64,000 nt of DNA from Alphaproteobacteria bacterium (GTDB lineage: Bacteria > Pseudomonadota > Alphaproteobacteria > JAUHZY01). Made by a program: the position numbers and the translations under genes. Location of the stretch: positions 1,150,834 to 1,214,833 of the forward strand of contig JAUHZY010000001.1 in the NCBI GenBank assembly GCA_030425825.1, in the 5' to 3' direction. Every line of letters begins with the position of its first letter. Position 1 is the first letter of the stretch. Of this stretch, positions 9,834 to 16,951 are shown piece after piece. The notes beneath the pieces are model-generated. The model made no database searches, was not told the origin of the DNA, and saw only the letters and a program-made list of their open reading frames with translations.

Positions 9834-11093
9834 ATGGATAAAATCAAAGTCACAGGCGGCACTCCACTTAAAGGACAAATTAGAGTTTCAGGATCAAAGA
9901 ACACTGCTTTGGCGATTATGCCTGTGTGTTTATTAACTGATCAGCCTGTAGAGCTTTCTAACATCCCCAATGTCAGTGATGTTCACACGCTTAACACACT
10001 TTTTCAGCAACACGGTGTTGATGCTTCTTTCAAAGAGGGCGTTGTACACCTACAAGCTTCAGAAATCACAAATACAACAGCACCTTATGACATTGTTTCA
10101 AAAATGCGCGCTTCTTTTTGGGTGCTCGGGCCCTTGCTTGCGCGTATGGGTGAAGCAAAGGTTTCGCTACCTGGTGGAGATGCAATTGGCGCACGTCCTG
10201 TGAATTTTCACCTTAAAGGTCTTGAAGTGCTTGGCGCCGATATTGAACTTGAAAGCGGTTATGTTATTGCCAAAGCACCAAATGGACTAACTGGTGGACG
10301 TATTACCATGCCACATGTTTCAGTCGGTGCGACAATTACGCTGTTAATGGCTGCGACTCTTGCAAAGGGCGAAACTGTTATTGTCAATGCTGCACGCGAA
10401 CCCGATGTTTGCGACCTTGGAGAGTGCCTGATTAAAATGGGCGCAAAAATTGAAGGACTTGGCACAAACATTATCCGCATTCAAGGTGTTGAAAGCTTAA
10501 GCAGTGTTTCTCATCGTATTATTCCTGATCGCATTGAGGCAGGGTCTTATGCGGTTGCAGCAGCAATCAGCGGTGGTGATGTAGAATTGTTGGACGCTGA
10601 CTGTACACATATCGAAACATTTCTCAATTTCTTACGTGCAACAGGTACAGCAGTTGATAAAAGCAGTGATCGCATCCGTATCACAGCACCTGATGGACGC
10701 TTGCAACCTGTCGATATAACAACAGAAGCCTATCCTGGATACCCGACAGACCTACAAGCACAAATGGTCGCTCTTATGACACTTGCAGAAGGCACATCAA
10801 CAATTACCGAAGGTATTTTTGAAAACCGCTTTATGCATGTACCTGAATTAAGGCGCATGGGTGCCAAAATTGACGTTCAAGGAAAAAGCGCGATTATTCA
10901 CGGCGTTGACGAACTGGTTGGTGCCGAAGTTATGTCGACAGATTTACGCGCTTCTGTATGCCTTATTTCTGCAGGCCTTAAAGCAAAAGGTGACACAGTC
11001 GTCAGTCGTGTTTATCACCTTGACCGTGGCTTTGAGAACCTAGAAGAAAAACTTAAAGCTTGTGGCGCCCAGATAGAGCGCCTTAAAAGCTAA
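9834..11093 (+). CDS. murA: UDP-N-acetylglucosamine 1-carboxyvinyltransferase (MurA), Asp variant
   Basis: MurA transfers enolpyruvate from PEP to UDP-GlcNAc, the first committed step of peptidoglycan synthesis. The 419-residue protein shows SGSKNTALAIMP near the start, RASFWVLGPLLARMG, and EAYPGYPTDLQAQ. The key loop reads LPGGDAIGARPV: residue 116 is Asp where most MurA enzymes have the PEP-reactive, fosfomycin-alkylated Cys (Cys115 in E. coli). The Asp form is known from naturally fosfomycin-resistant enzymes such as those of Mycobacterium and Chlamydia. The start at 9834 is preferred over 9816 because AGGA lies 6-7 bases before it. A small unknown gene converges on its end, 2 bases away. 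Confidence 0.96.
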   Translation: MDKIKVTGGTPLKGQIRVSGSKNTALAIMPVCLLTDQPVELSNIPNVSDVHTLNTLFQQHGVDASFKEGVVHLQASEITNTTAPYDIVSKMRASFWVLGPLLARMGEAKVSLPGGDAIGARPVNFHLKGLEVLGADIELESGYVIAKAPNGLTGGRITMPHVSVGATITLLMAATLAKGETVIVNAAREPDVCDLGECLIKMGAKIEGLGTNIIRIQGVESLSSVSHRIIPDRIEAGSYAVAAAISGGDVELLDADCTHIETFLNFLRATGTAVDKSSDRIRITAPDGRLQPVDITTEAYPGYPTDLQAQMVALMTLAEGTSTITEGIFENRFMHVPELRRMGAKIDVQGKSAIIHGVDELVGAEVMSTDLRASVCLISAGLKAKGDTVVSRVYHLDRGFENLEEKLKACGAQIERLKS

Positions 11094-11095
11094 AG

Positions 11096-11437
11096 CTACC
11101 GCAATACACGAACACAATCATGTGCTGCAACATATCCTGCAGGTGTCCCCCACTGGTCTTGTGAACTAGAGAGCGTTTCAACAGCTTCTGTACTGGTTAA
11201 ACCCAACTGCTCTATCAAACCGTCAGCATATTCTGGCAATTCGTATAAAATATCAAAAATAAGTGGAGAGCTCTCGCCATCACCGCTAATCAAAACGTTC
11301 AAGCGCTCTTCAGTCGTTGGAAAGGATTGGAAATATTCTTGTATAACGTTTATGGGGTCTGGCGCATCAATTGCTTCATTAATACCTTGACGTGCCCAAT
11401 CAATATCTTGTTTCAAAAGGTTTTGAAGAAATTTCAT
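11096..11437 (-). CDS. Unknown 113-residue acidic protein
   Basis: A small soluble protein with no family I recognise, beginning MKFLQNLLKQDIDWARQG. It is acidic and mostly helical by pattern, with no signal peptide or membrane segment. The tail QDQWGTPAGYVAAHDCVRVLR is more conserved in style than the rest. It converges with murA, its stop codon lying 2 bases from murA's. No function can be assigned. Confidence 0.5.
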   Translation of the reverse strand: MKFLQNLLKQDIDWARQGINEAIDAPDPINVIQEYFQSFPTTEERLNVLISGDGESSPLIFDILYELPEYADGLIEQLGLTSTEAVETLSSSQDQWGTPAGYVAAHDCVRVLR

Positions 11438-11864
11438 GTATAACTTCCTAAATTGAATCTATAAAAAAACACAAAATAATATTTCTACCGCGCCTCGGGT
11501 GAAATACTTAAAAACCTAAACTGATTGATTTTAATAAGACCCCAAAGCGCAAAAGAACTCGCGGTGGGATGAGGAAATTGATACTGACGAAGATGCAATC
11601 ACAGGAAGCGGTTCTTGAAAAAAAGAAACAGAAAACTGATTATTTAAAAATTTAGTTTTCACGTTATACAACCTTCAAAAACCTTTTTATCTAGGTAGAG
11701 ATGACACCGAAATATTTTTTCAGTGTACTACGCGTTCTTAAATGTCACCTCAGAGCGCAATACACACCACCTGCCTAGGGGAGTGTGCCAACATACTAAC
11801 ACAAAGATACTAATTGCGTCAATGAGAAAATACACTGACTTCATGTCACTTGAAACATTCTGTC
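11438..11864. other. 427-base gap without a recognised gene
   Basis: No coding frame with a plausible start is convincing here. Arms ACCGCG (11487-11492) and CGCGGT (11560-11565) could close a 67-base loop, and CACAC (11763-11767) with GTGTG (11783-11787) could form a hairpin downstream of the six-gene membrane cluster. These could be part of a small RNA or the 3' end of the cluster transcript, but I recognise no known RNA family (6S, tmRNA or RNase P motifs are not evident). Confidence 0.35.
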
Positions 11865-12233
11865 TTAGTTCAAGAAGTAGATAATTGCTTGGAACCCAGC
11901 GAGCACAAACAGTCCGCCACAAATAGCAAAAGCCCATTTCCAGTTCCACTTACCAACAGTTGCCATCAAGACCATTCCCAACAAACCAAGACCCGCTAAG
12001 ATATATGTGATTTGTTCAGCATAAACATAGGTTGTACCTGTTCTAGAAGTAACCGTTTCAAGGAAAGTAGAACGAACTTCACCCAGCTCTGCGCCAAACT
12101 CAACTTCACCTGATTTCTCACCTATAAATTTTCGAGGACTTTTAATGTAGTTCGATGGTGGCGTGTCTTGTGCAAACGCAGGGTCTGTTATAATTAAAAA
12201 AGCAGACATCAATAAGATAATTAAATACTTCAT
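11865..12233 (-). CDS. Exported double-helix (pilin-like) protein, copy 1
   Basis: 122 residues. A signal peptide (1-21) ends AFA before QDTPPS. A hydrophilic segment (22-74) follows, then membrane helix 1 (about 75-93, ITYILAGLGLLGMVLMATV), a basic aromatic turn GKWNWKW (94-100), and membrane helix 2 (101-121, ending QAIIYFLN at the C-terminus). The same plan is found in five neighbours. Topology would put both ends outside and the basic turn in the cytoplasm, the arrangement of VirB2/TrbC/TraA pilin precursors; some Icm/Dot small membrane subunits also have a comparable helix pair. That link is inference from architecture. It is the last gene of the six-gene run, 9 bases after the next one. 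Confidence 0.7.
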   Translation of the reverse strand: MKYLIILLMSAFLIITDPAFAQDTPPSNYIKSPRKFIGEKSGEVEFGAELGEVRSTFLETVTSRTGTTYVYAEQITYILAGLGLLGMVLMATVGKWNWKWAFAICGGLFVLAGFQAIIYFLN

Positions 12234-12242
12234 TTCTTTCTC

Positions 12243-12680
12243 CTAACTGAGGAACGCAACCATATACTGGAAGCCTGCCAAAATAGCTAAACCACCAATA
12301 ATTGCCGCAGAATGTTTCCAATTAAAGCGCCCCATAAATGCCATAATAACAAGATATAACATTCCCATTCCTGCAAGAATATAAGTCACGATATAACTTT
12401 GACGTGAAACTTCTTGCATACGATTGTTTGCTGTCACAAGAAAATGATCTGTGCTTGGCGTCGCATTTTCTGGTCTTGTTTCATAAGCTCTTGGGTCATA
12501 ATTATAATCCGTCTTATTCTGAAAGTCTCGATCAGATGTACGTGGATTAAAATGCGGGACAAATGTTTTATCAGGACTCTGTCCAACCCTATCGTAAATA
12601 GGACTGGTACCCGCCTCAACATCTGTAACCGCTGAAACAACTAAAATGACTACCAAGAAAAATACATTTAAATACTTCAT
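12243..12680 (-). CDS. Exported double-helix (pilin-like) protein, copy 2
   Basis: 145 residues with a signal peptide (1-23, ending VEA before GTSPI). A long hydrophilic, Asp/Asn/Pro-rich segment (24-95) precedes helix 1 (98-116, TYILAGMGMLYLVIMAFM), the turn GRFNWKH (117-123) and helix 2 (124-144), ending FQYMVAFLS. That ending is identical to the end of the three-module neighbour upstream, indicating recent duplication or strong constraint. His replaces the final Trp of the turn. The ectodomain differs from all other copies in length and sequence, so diversity is concentrated outside the helix pair. Confidence 0.7.
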   Translation of the reverse strand: MKYLNVFFLVVILVVSAVTDVEAGTSPIYDRVGQSPDKTFVPHFNPRTSDRDFQNKTDYNYDPRAYETRPENATPSTDHFLVTANNRMQEVSRQSYIVTYILAGMGMLYLVIMAFMGRFNWKHSAAIIGGLAILAGFQYMVAFLS

Positions 12681-12687
12681 TTTCTTC

Positions 12688-13602
12688 CTATGATAAAAAC
12701 GCGACCATATACTGGAAACCAGCGATAATAATCAATGCGCCACAAAGAGCCGTAAACCATTTCCACTGGAACTTACCCATAAAGGCCAAGATAACCATCG
12801 CCAACATACCCAGGCCAGAAACAATATAGGTAAAGGTTTCTGCATGACCATAAAAGTCTTGAATACGCTCGTTCGCAAGATCAAAACTGTTTTTCGCAAG
12901 CTGTGCATCATGTAGGTAACTAATCCAATACTGGAATCCACTTACCATCAACAACATACCCGATACCATAAAGAACCATTTCCAGCTAAACCTACCAATA
13001 AAGGCACCCATTGCCATCGCCAACACACCAACACCAGAAACTGTATATGTGAAAACTTCAAACCTCTCAGAAAGATATCCTGCACGCCAAATAACTTCGT
13101 TCCAGAGGCGCTTTGGATCACCCGCTGTGGTTTTATCCCCACCATTAGCACCTGTCCAGTCAGACATATTATCTGCATGCAGCCAACCATCACCAACATG
13201 CCCTGTGGTACCGCTCAAGAATTCGAATGTTCCAATGAAAAACAGGCCAAATGTCAGCATAAGAAGCCACTTCCATTGAAACTTACCAAAGAAAGCCATA
13301 ATCGCCAGCGCAAACACACCAAGCCCCGAAAGAATATAGGCTGTTGTTTTAAAGGACTCTTTCCAATGCTGCAGCATGTTTTTAGCACCCTGCGTTCCCC
13401 TTAAATTACCATGACCTGCGAAATTGGTTTTGTCAGGCAGCCCTACAAGCTGACCAGAAGCCGCATTTTTAGGGTCTTCTTTATACGTTCCTTTTGGCGG
13501 ACGAATGATTGTATCAAACGGAACACCCTGCGCAAGAGCAGGAGCCGTCAGGACAAAAAACGTCGCAAAAATAAGAAACAGACTACTTAAAACTTTACCC
13601 AT
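12688..13602 (-). CDS. Exported protein with three double-helix modules, copy 3
   Basis: 304 residues: signal peptide 1-24 (PALA before QGVPF), then three copies of the module at about 87-129, 184-230 and 257-303. Their turns read GKFQWKW (106-112), GRFSWKW (203-209) and GKFQWKW (276-282). Linkers between modules are hydrophilic, about 45-55 residues for the first and 26 for the second. Module 3 ends GFQYMVAFLS like copy 2. Six membrane helices are predicted after cleavage of the signal. This tandem fusion is unlike known VirB2 pilins, which have one helix pair per chain, and argues either for a pre-joined trimer or for a channel-like role. Confidence 0.72.
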   Translation of the reverse strand: MGKVLSSLFLIFATFFVLTAPALAQGVPFDTIIRPPKGTYKEDPKNAASGQLVGLPDKTNFAGHGNLRGTQGAKNMLQHWKESFKTTAYILSGLGVFALAIMAFFGKFQWKWLLMLTFGLFFIGTFEFLSGTTGHVGDGWLHADNMSDWTGANGGDKTTAGDPKRLWNEVIWRAGYLSERFEVFTYTVSGVGVLAMAMGAFIGRFSWKWFFMVSGMLLMVSGFQYWISYLHDAQLAKNSFDLANERIQDFYGHAETFTYIVSGLGMLAMVILAFMGKFQWKWFTALCGALIIIAGFQYMVAFLS

Positions 13603-13611
13603 TACGCTTTC

Positions 13612-13965
13612 CTAGTTGAGGAAGAATACCAATTGCTGCGCACCAGCAAGAACAAAAAGTCCACCAACCAAGGCGATAAACCATTTCCACTGGAACCTGC
13701 CAAACACAGCCAAAATAACCAAACCAATCACGCCGACACCGGAATAAATATAAGTCATACGTTTAATATAGATATAAGCAGACTCACTTCGCATTTCAGC
13801 TGTTTGTAGGGCTGTCGTGTCGCCCCCTTCACCGAACACATCTACGCGTGGTGGCGTCAGATGGTTGCGTGCTGTTTGCGCCATTGCAGGCGTTACTTGC
13901 AAGAAAAAGAAGGCAGCTATCAAAGTCATCAACACTGCTTTAAGTCTCTTTTTTTGTAACATCAT
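13612..13965 (-). CDS. Exported double-helix (pilin-like) protein, copy 4
   Basis: 117 residues, the most compact copy. The signal peptide (1-29, TPAMA before QTARN) is followed by only about 40 hydrophilic residues, then helix 1 (70-88, MTYIYSGVGVIGLVILAVF), turn GRFQWKW (89-95) and helix 2 (96-116) ending QQLVFFLN. Size, signal peptide and helix spacing are closest of the six to a classical VirB2/TrbC pilin precursor. It sits 9 bases before the three-module gene in the same run. Confidence 0.7.
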   Translation of the reverse strand: MMLQKKRLKAVLMTLIAAFFFLQVTPAMAQTARNHLTPPRVDVFGEGGDTTALQTAEMRSESAYIYIKRMTYIYSGVGVIGLVILAVFGRFQWKWFIALVGGLFVLAGAQQLVFFLN

Positions 13966-13979
13966 GAAACCTCGCTTAA

Positions 13980-14420
13980 TTATTCAAATAAAAAGTCTAT
14001 CAATGCTTGTACTGAACCCAGTAAAAAGACCGCAAACATCCAGCCAAACAGCCAGGACCAACGAAAGCGACCGATAAAAGCTAAAACAGCGATTCCCATC
14101 ATACCAAGCGCAGCAACAGAGTAAACGGCCATACGCATATTCCATGCAGCATCATTTAAATAACCTTCTTTACTGCCTGCTTTAGCAAAAGGCGAAAACA
14201 TCGCACCATTATCTGTAAAGATACCATCACCCGCACTTGGCTCTGAGGCCGTCGAAGAGCTTGAAGAAGTGTTCAATTGCTGTGGATCGCTTGCATTCCA
14301 AGCATCCAGGTTCTCTTTTATATTGTATAGCCCAAGGTCTTCCGTTTGTGCATGTGCAGGAAAAACCCACACAGATAAAACAAAAAAGACGCAAAGAAAC
14401 ACTCTTAATCTATAAGTCAT
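13980..14420 (-). CDS. Exported double-helix (pilin-like) protein, copy 5
   Basis: 146 residues. Signal peptide 1-24 (PAHA before QTEDL). The exported segment (25-97) contains a Ser/Thr-rich stretch (TSSSSSTASEPSAGDG) and is longer than in copy 4. Helix 1 (98-116) is followed by turn GRFRWSW (117-123) and helix 2 (124-145, ending VQALIDFLFE). Its helix 2 resembles copy 6 (LLGxVQALIDxL) more than copies 1-4, so the six fall into two subgroups. The gene starts 3 bases after copy 6 ends. Confidence 0.7.
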   Translation of the reverse strand: MTYRLRVFLCVFFVLSVWVFPAHAQTEDLGLYNIKENLDAWNASDPQQLNTSSSSSTASEPSAGDGIFTDNGAMFSPFAKAGSKEGYLNDAAWNMRMAVYSVAALGMMGIAVLAFIGRFRWSWLFGWMFAVFLLGSVQALIDFLFE

Positions 14421-14423
14421 TTT

Positions 14424-14792
14424 TTATAAGAAATTCCCATAATAAAGCAGATCAATTAATGCTTGAACGCCGCCTAACAAAAAGAGCCCTAATGCCCAAT
14501 AAAACAAGGTGCTCCACTTAAATTTTCCAAAAAAAGCTGCAACAGCAATCGCAATTGCACCAAGCGCAGCAACTGTATAAATCCCTTCACGGACATGACC
14601 ATAAAGATTATTCGCTCTTTTTCTTGCAAAATTGAAGATACGGCTAGCGCCTGTTTGATTGGCAACCTCAGCGCGCGCACTGTTATAGCCAACTGTTGGG
14701 GTCATAAGCATTGTAAAAACGCCCAGAAAACAAAGAAATTTTGAGATATTTTTTATGAATGACGACGGCTCAGAATCCTGCATACTCGACAT
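14424..14792 (-). CDS. Exported double-helix (pilin-like) protein, copy 6
   Basis: 122 residues, the promoter-proximal gene of the run. The N-terminus carries an extra polar leader MSSMQDSEPSSFIKN before the hydrophobic signal core, with a likely cleavage site at NSARA/EVAN (41). The exported segment is short and basic (RIFNFARKRANNLYG). Helix 1 (70-88), turn GKFKWST (89-95) and helix 2 (96-117) follow, and the tail YYGNFL extends beyond the usual end. The ribosome site GGGAG lies about 12 bases before the ATG, so the second Met is another possible start. It faces the HTH regulator gene across 294 bases. Confidence 0.65.
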   Translation of the reverse strand: MSSMQDSEPSSFIKNISKFLCFLGVFTMLMTPTVGYNSARAEVANQTGASRIFNFARKRANNLYGHVREGIYTVAALGAIAIAVAAFFGKFKWSTLFYWALGLFLLGGVQALIDLLYYGNFL

Positions 14793-14836
14793 TTGTTTAT
14801 TTATCTCCCTAAAAAGAACAAAGTTGTTATTACTCT

Positions 14837-14842
14837 ATTATG
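14837..14842 (-). promoter_or_regulatory. Candidate -10 box for the six-gene membrane cluster
   Basis: The minus strand reads CATAAT (5 of 6 to consensus), 44 bases before the ATG at 14792. No good -35 box lies at normal spacing, which would fit a promoter needing an activator. It is the best candidate in the gap shared with the divergent regulator gene. Confidence 0.3.
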
Positions 14843-14968
14843 CCTGAAAACTGATAAAAAATCTAGGGACTTCACAATCATTCATTATTCATGTATAAAG
14901 CTTTTGACTTTGATGTCACTTTAATTGATTCTTTTGCGAAAAAAACTTGTCTTTAAAGAAAAAAACCC

Positions 14969-14997
14969 TTGCCATTGTATTCAAAATGGTCCATAAA
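14969..14997 (+). promoter_or_regulatory. Promoter and inverted repeat upstream of the HTH regulator
   Basis: TTGCCA (14969-14974) and CATAAA (14992-14997) are spaced 17 bases apart, a fair sigma-70 type promoter for the plus-strand regulator. Within the spacer lies an inverted repeat CCATT (14972-14976), 8 bases, AATGG (14985-14989). A repeat placed inside the promoter is a natural site for self-repression, and perhaps for control of the divergent cluster. Confidence 0.4.
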
Positions 14998-15086
14998 GGT
15001 TCCTGACATTAAAAGTGAACAAATGCAAATTAAGCTTTGATCTCCGTTTTGGGGATACATTTAAATTTTAAATTAGGAGTACCAAA

Positions 15087-15755
15087 ATGAAAAAAGCCTA
15101 TGATGAACTTCCAAACAGGATTAAGGAATGGCGCAACCGTCGTCGTATGTCCCTTGCTGAACTAGGTGAAATTGTTAACTTGAGCCGTTCTGAAATTAGC
15201 AAGCTTGAAAATGGATCTCGTCGCGTGCGTTCAGACCACCTTTTAAAGCTTTCAAAAGCTTTGCGTGTTCGCCCGGAAGACCTGCTTTCTAAACAGGAAG
15301 CTGAAGAGTTATTAAACCACACAGCAGAAATCGCATCAGAGAACAATTCTCCTACTGCACGTATGTCTATGTCTATGGACCTACCTGTTTGTGGCCAAAT
15401 GACTGAAACAAAATTCACAGTTGATGAAGAAACGCCACAAACGTTCTCTCAACGCCCACCTCAGCTTGATCGTGTTGCTGGCGCATATGCTGTTCACGTA
15501 CCTTCAACTGACCTGGAGCCACATGTACGTGTTGGAACACTTCTTTATGTTAACCCTGTTCTTCCTGCACGCCCAGAAGATTTGGCTGTTGTTCGTTATG
15601 CAAGCGGCAAAAAAGCTGATGTTGTTTATGTTGTTCGTGACAACACAAATGGTTCTCTTGTTGGCAAGAAATATGGCAACGAAGAGCAAACAATTGACCT
15701 TGCAGCAAATGATGTTAAAGCGGTCCACCGTGTTGTGGGTAGCTGGTACTCTTAA
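15087..15755 (+). CDS. XRE-family regulator with degenerate S24 peptidase-like domain
   Basis: 222 residues. Residues 10-65 are a Cro/CI-type helix-turn-helix (MSLAELGEIVNLSRSEISKL). The C-terminal part (about 125-222) follows the S24/LexA-like fold: VPSTDLEPHVRVGTLLYV aligns with the usual VxGxSMxPxxxxGDLxxV, but the position of the nucleophilic Ser is Asp142, so RecA-stimulated self-cleavage is unlikely. It probably binds DNA as a dimer and may respond to something else. Ribosome site AGGAG at 7-8 bases. It is divergent from the six-gene membrane cluster and is followed by a strong terminator. Confidence 0.82.
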   Translation: MKKAYDELPNRIKEWRNRRRMSLAELGEIVNLSRSEISKLENGSRRVRSDHLLKLSKALRVRPEDLLSKQEAEELLNHTAEIASENNSPTARMSMSMDLPVCGQMTETKFTVDEETPQTFSQRPPQLDRVAGAYAVHVPSTDLEPHVRVGTLLYVNPVLPARPEDLAVVRYASGKKADVVYVVRDNTNGSLVGKKYGNEEQTIDLAANDVKAVHRVVGSWYS

Positions 15756-15781
15756 AACATTAATTGCGACAAGCATTTAAG

Positions 15782-15815
15782 AAAAACGGGAAGAATTAAT
15801 CTTCCCGTTTTTTTT
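15782..15815 (+). terminator. Intrinsic terminator after the regulator gene
   Basis: Stem arms CGGGAAGA (15787-15794) and TCTTCCCG (15800-15807) with a 5-base loop, followed by a run of eight T and preceded by a run of A. This is the clearest plus-strand intrinsic terminator in the window and ends the regulator transcript. Confidence 0.9.
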
Positions 15816-15869
15816 ATGCTTTTTTTCGTGTAGAATACCCTACAGATATCACAACGCTGGAATAAAAAA

Positions 15870-16202
15870 ATGAAAAATAATTTATTTACATTTTTATACA
15901 TCGCTATATGGGGCGGCCTTATGGTTTATGTAGGAGACACTGTTTTTCCCAATCTTTTTGGCGACAAAGTGATGCCAACAACAAAAGAATTTTGGATCAA
16001 TATGTACACCTACTTCAACGCAGGCGGCACAATCGGGTGGTCACTTGTTTTTTCTTTGTTAATTTGGATATTAATCACCAGTTTTGGCGCAATCACACTA
16101 CTTATGACAGGGCCATCAATTATTCCAGCACTTCAAAAATATCGCCACCTTAACCGTCGTGCGATGCCCAAGAAAAGAAAAGTACAATACCCGTCTTGTT
16201 AA
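15870..16202 (+). CDS. Small membrane protein, unknown
   Basis: 110 residues with two hydrophobic helices, about 4-22 (LFTFLYIAIWGGLMVYV) and 55-80 (IGWSLVFSLLIWILITSFGA). A polar loop with Phe/Asn/Tyr lies between, and the tail is basic (KYRHLNRRAMPKKRKV), placing the C-terminus in the cytoplasm. There is no clear signal cleavage site. It does not share the G[KR][FW]xWK turn of the nearby cluster. Its stop codon overlaps that of the convergent oxygenase-like gene by two bases. Family unknown. Confidence 0.55.
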   Translation: MKNNLFTFLYIAIWGGLMVYVGDTVFPNLFGDKVMPTTKEFWINMYTYFNAGGTIGWSLVFSLLIWILITSFGAITLLMTGPSIIPALQKYRHLNRRAMPKKRKVQYPSC

Positions 16203-16951
16203 GCAAGATATTTCTGGAAATCAACTAAAAGAACATCTCTCTCAATTTCCTGATCCTCAAGCATTTCAACGCCATGAAATGATCTATCAGACTTAATAAA
16301 AATAAGAGCAGAGTTAGGTTTATACTCGAACGTTTTAACACGATCAAAAGGCTCAAAAACATAGTGTGGACCACCTTCACACGTAAACCCACGCTCTTTT
16401 GGAATATAAAGAGAGGTTCCAGTGTGTTTATATTTATCATCTTTAGGTAAATAAAATAGCATTGATAGAAGACGACGAGGTGAATCTGTATGCGGACCAA
16501 TCTTATAACCTTTTAAGTCTTTCACAAACAGGCGGTCTAATAAAATATTCCCGACTTTATCAGAGAAAAAGGAGGAAAATTTTTGAAGAATTGTTTTAAT
16601 AACGAAAGAGTCTTTCAAAATATCTTGTGCAATCGCACCCAGAACTTCTTTTGATTCACCTTCTAGCTTCCCCACATTTTCAGCATTAGGCTCAAAAACA
16701 AAGCGGTTTGGGTTAATTTTAATATTATTACGCTCACCAACTTCATTAAGAGCTGTATAATGATCAATATGAGGCAGGGCGTTTAAGATTTTCTCATAAA
16801 ATCCCTGAGGCCACACGTTTTCGATATAAACATGGGGAAATGGGTAAGGTAAAATCGGTGCATTTAATATATTGTAGAGAAACTCGTGCTTAACGGTCGA
16901 ATATATGGTTGCCAATTCCTGCGAATGATCCTTCTTTTCTAACAGACTCAT
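16199..16951 (-). CDS. 2-oxoglutarate/Fe(II) oxygenase-like protein
   Basis: 250 residues. A His-x-Asp pair in IGPHTDSPRRLLSMLFYL and a distal His in SDRSFHGVEML match the metal-binding facial triad of the 2OG-Fe(II) dioxygenase superfamily; the fold also shows the double-stranded-helix spacing. Such enzymes hydroxylate proteins, sugars or small molecules, and the substrate here is unknown. The start at 16951 has GAGGAG upstream and puts the first 62 bases inside the FkbM methyltransferase gene, so the two are translationally coupled. It is last in a run with two RTX genes, suggesting modification of those proteins or of a linked surface glycan (inference). Confidence 0.75.
   Translation of the reverse strand: MSLLEKKDHSQELATIYSTVKHEFLYNILNAPILPYPFPHVYIENVWPQGFYEKILNALPHIDHYTALNEVGERNNIKINPNRFVFEPNAENVGKLEGESKEVLGAIAQDILKDSFVIKTILQKFSSFFSDKVGNILLDRLFVKDLKGYKIGPHTDSPRRLLSMLFYLPKDDKYKHTGTSLYIPKERGFTCEGGPHYVFEPFDRVKTFEYKPNSALIFIKSDRSFHGVEMLEDQEIERDVLLVDFQKYLA

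Noticed and set aside
11438-11864. Possible 6S RNA, tmRNA piece or RNase P RNA
   Set aside because: The gap has short inverted repeats but none of the conserved motifs of these RNAs that I could recognise.
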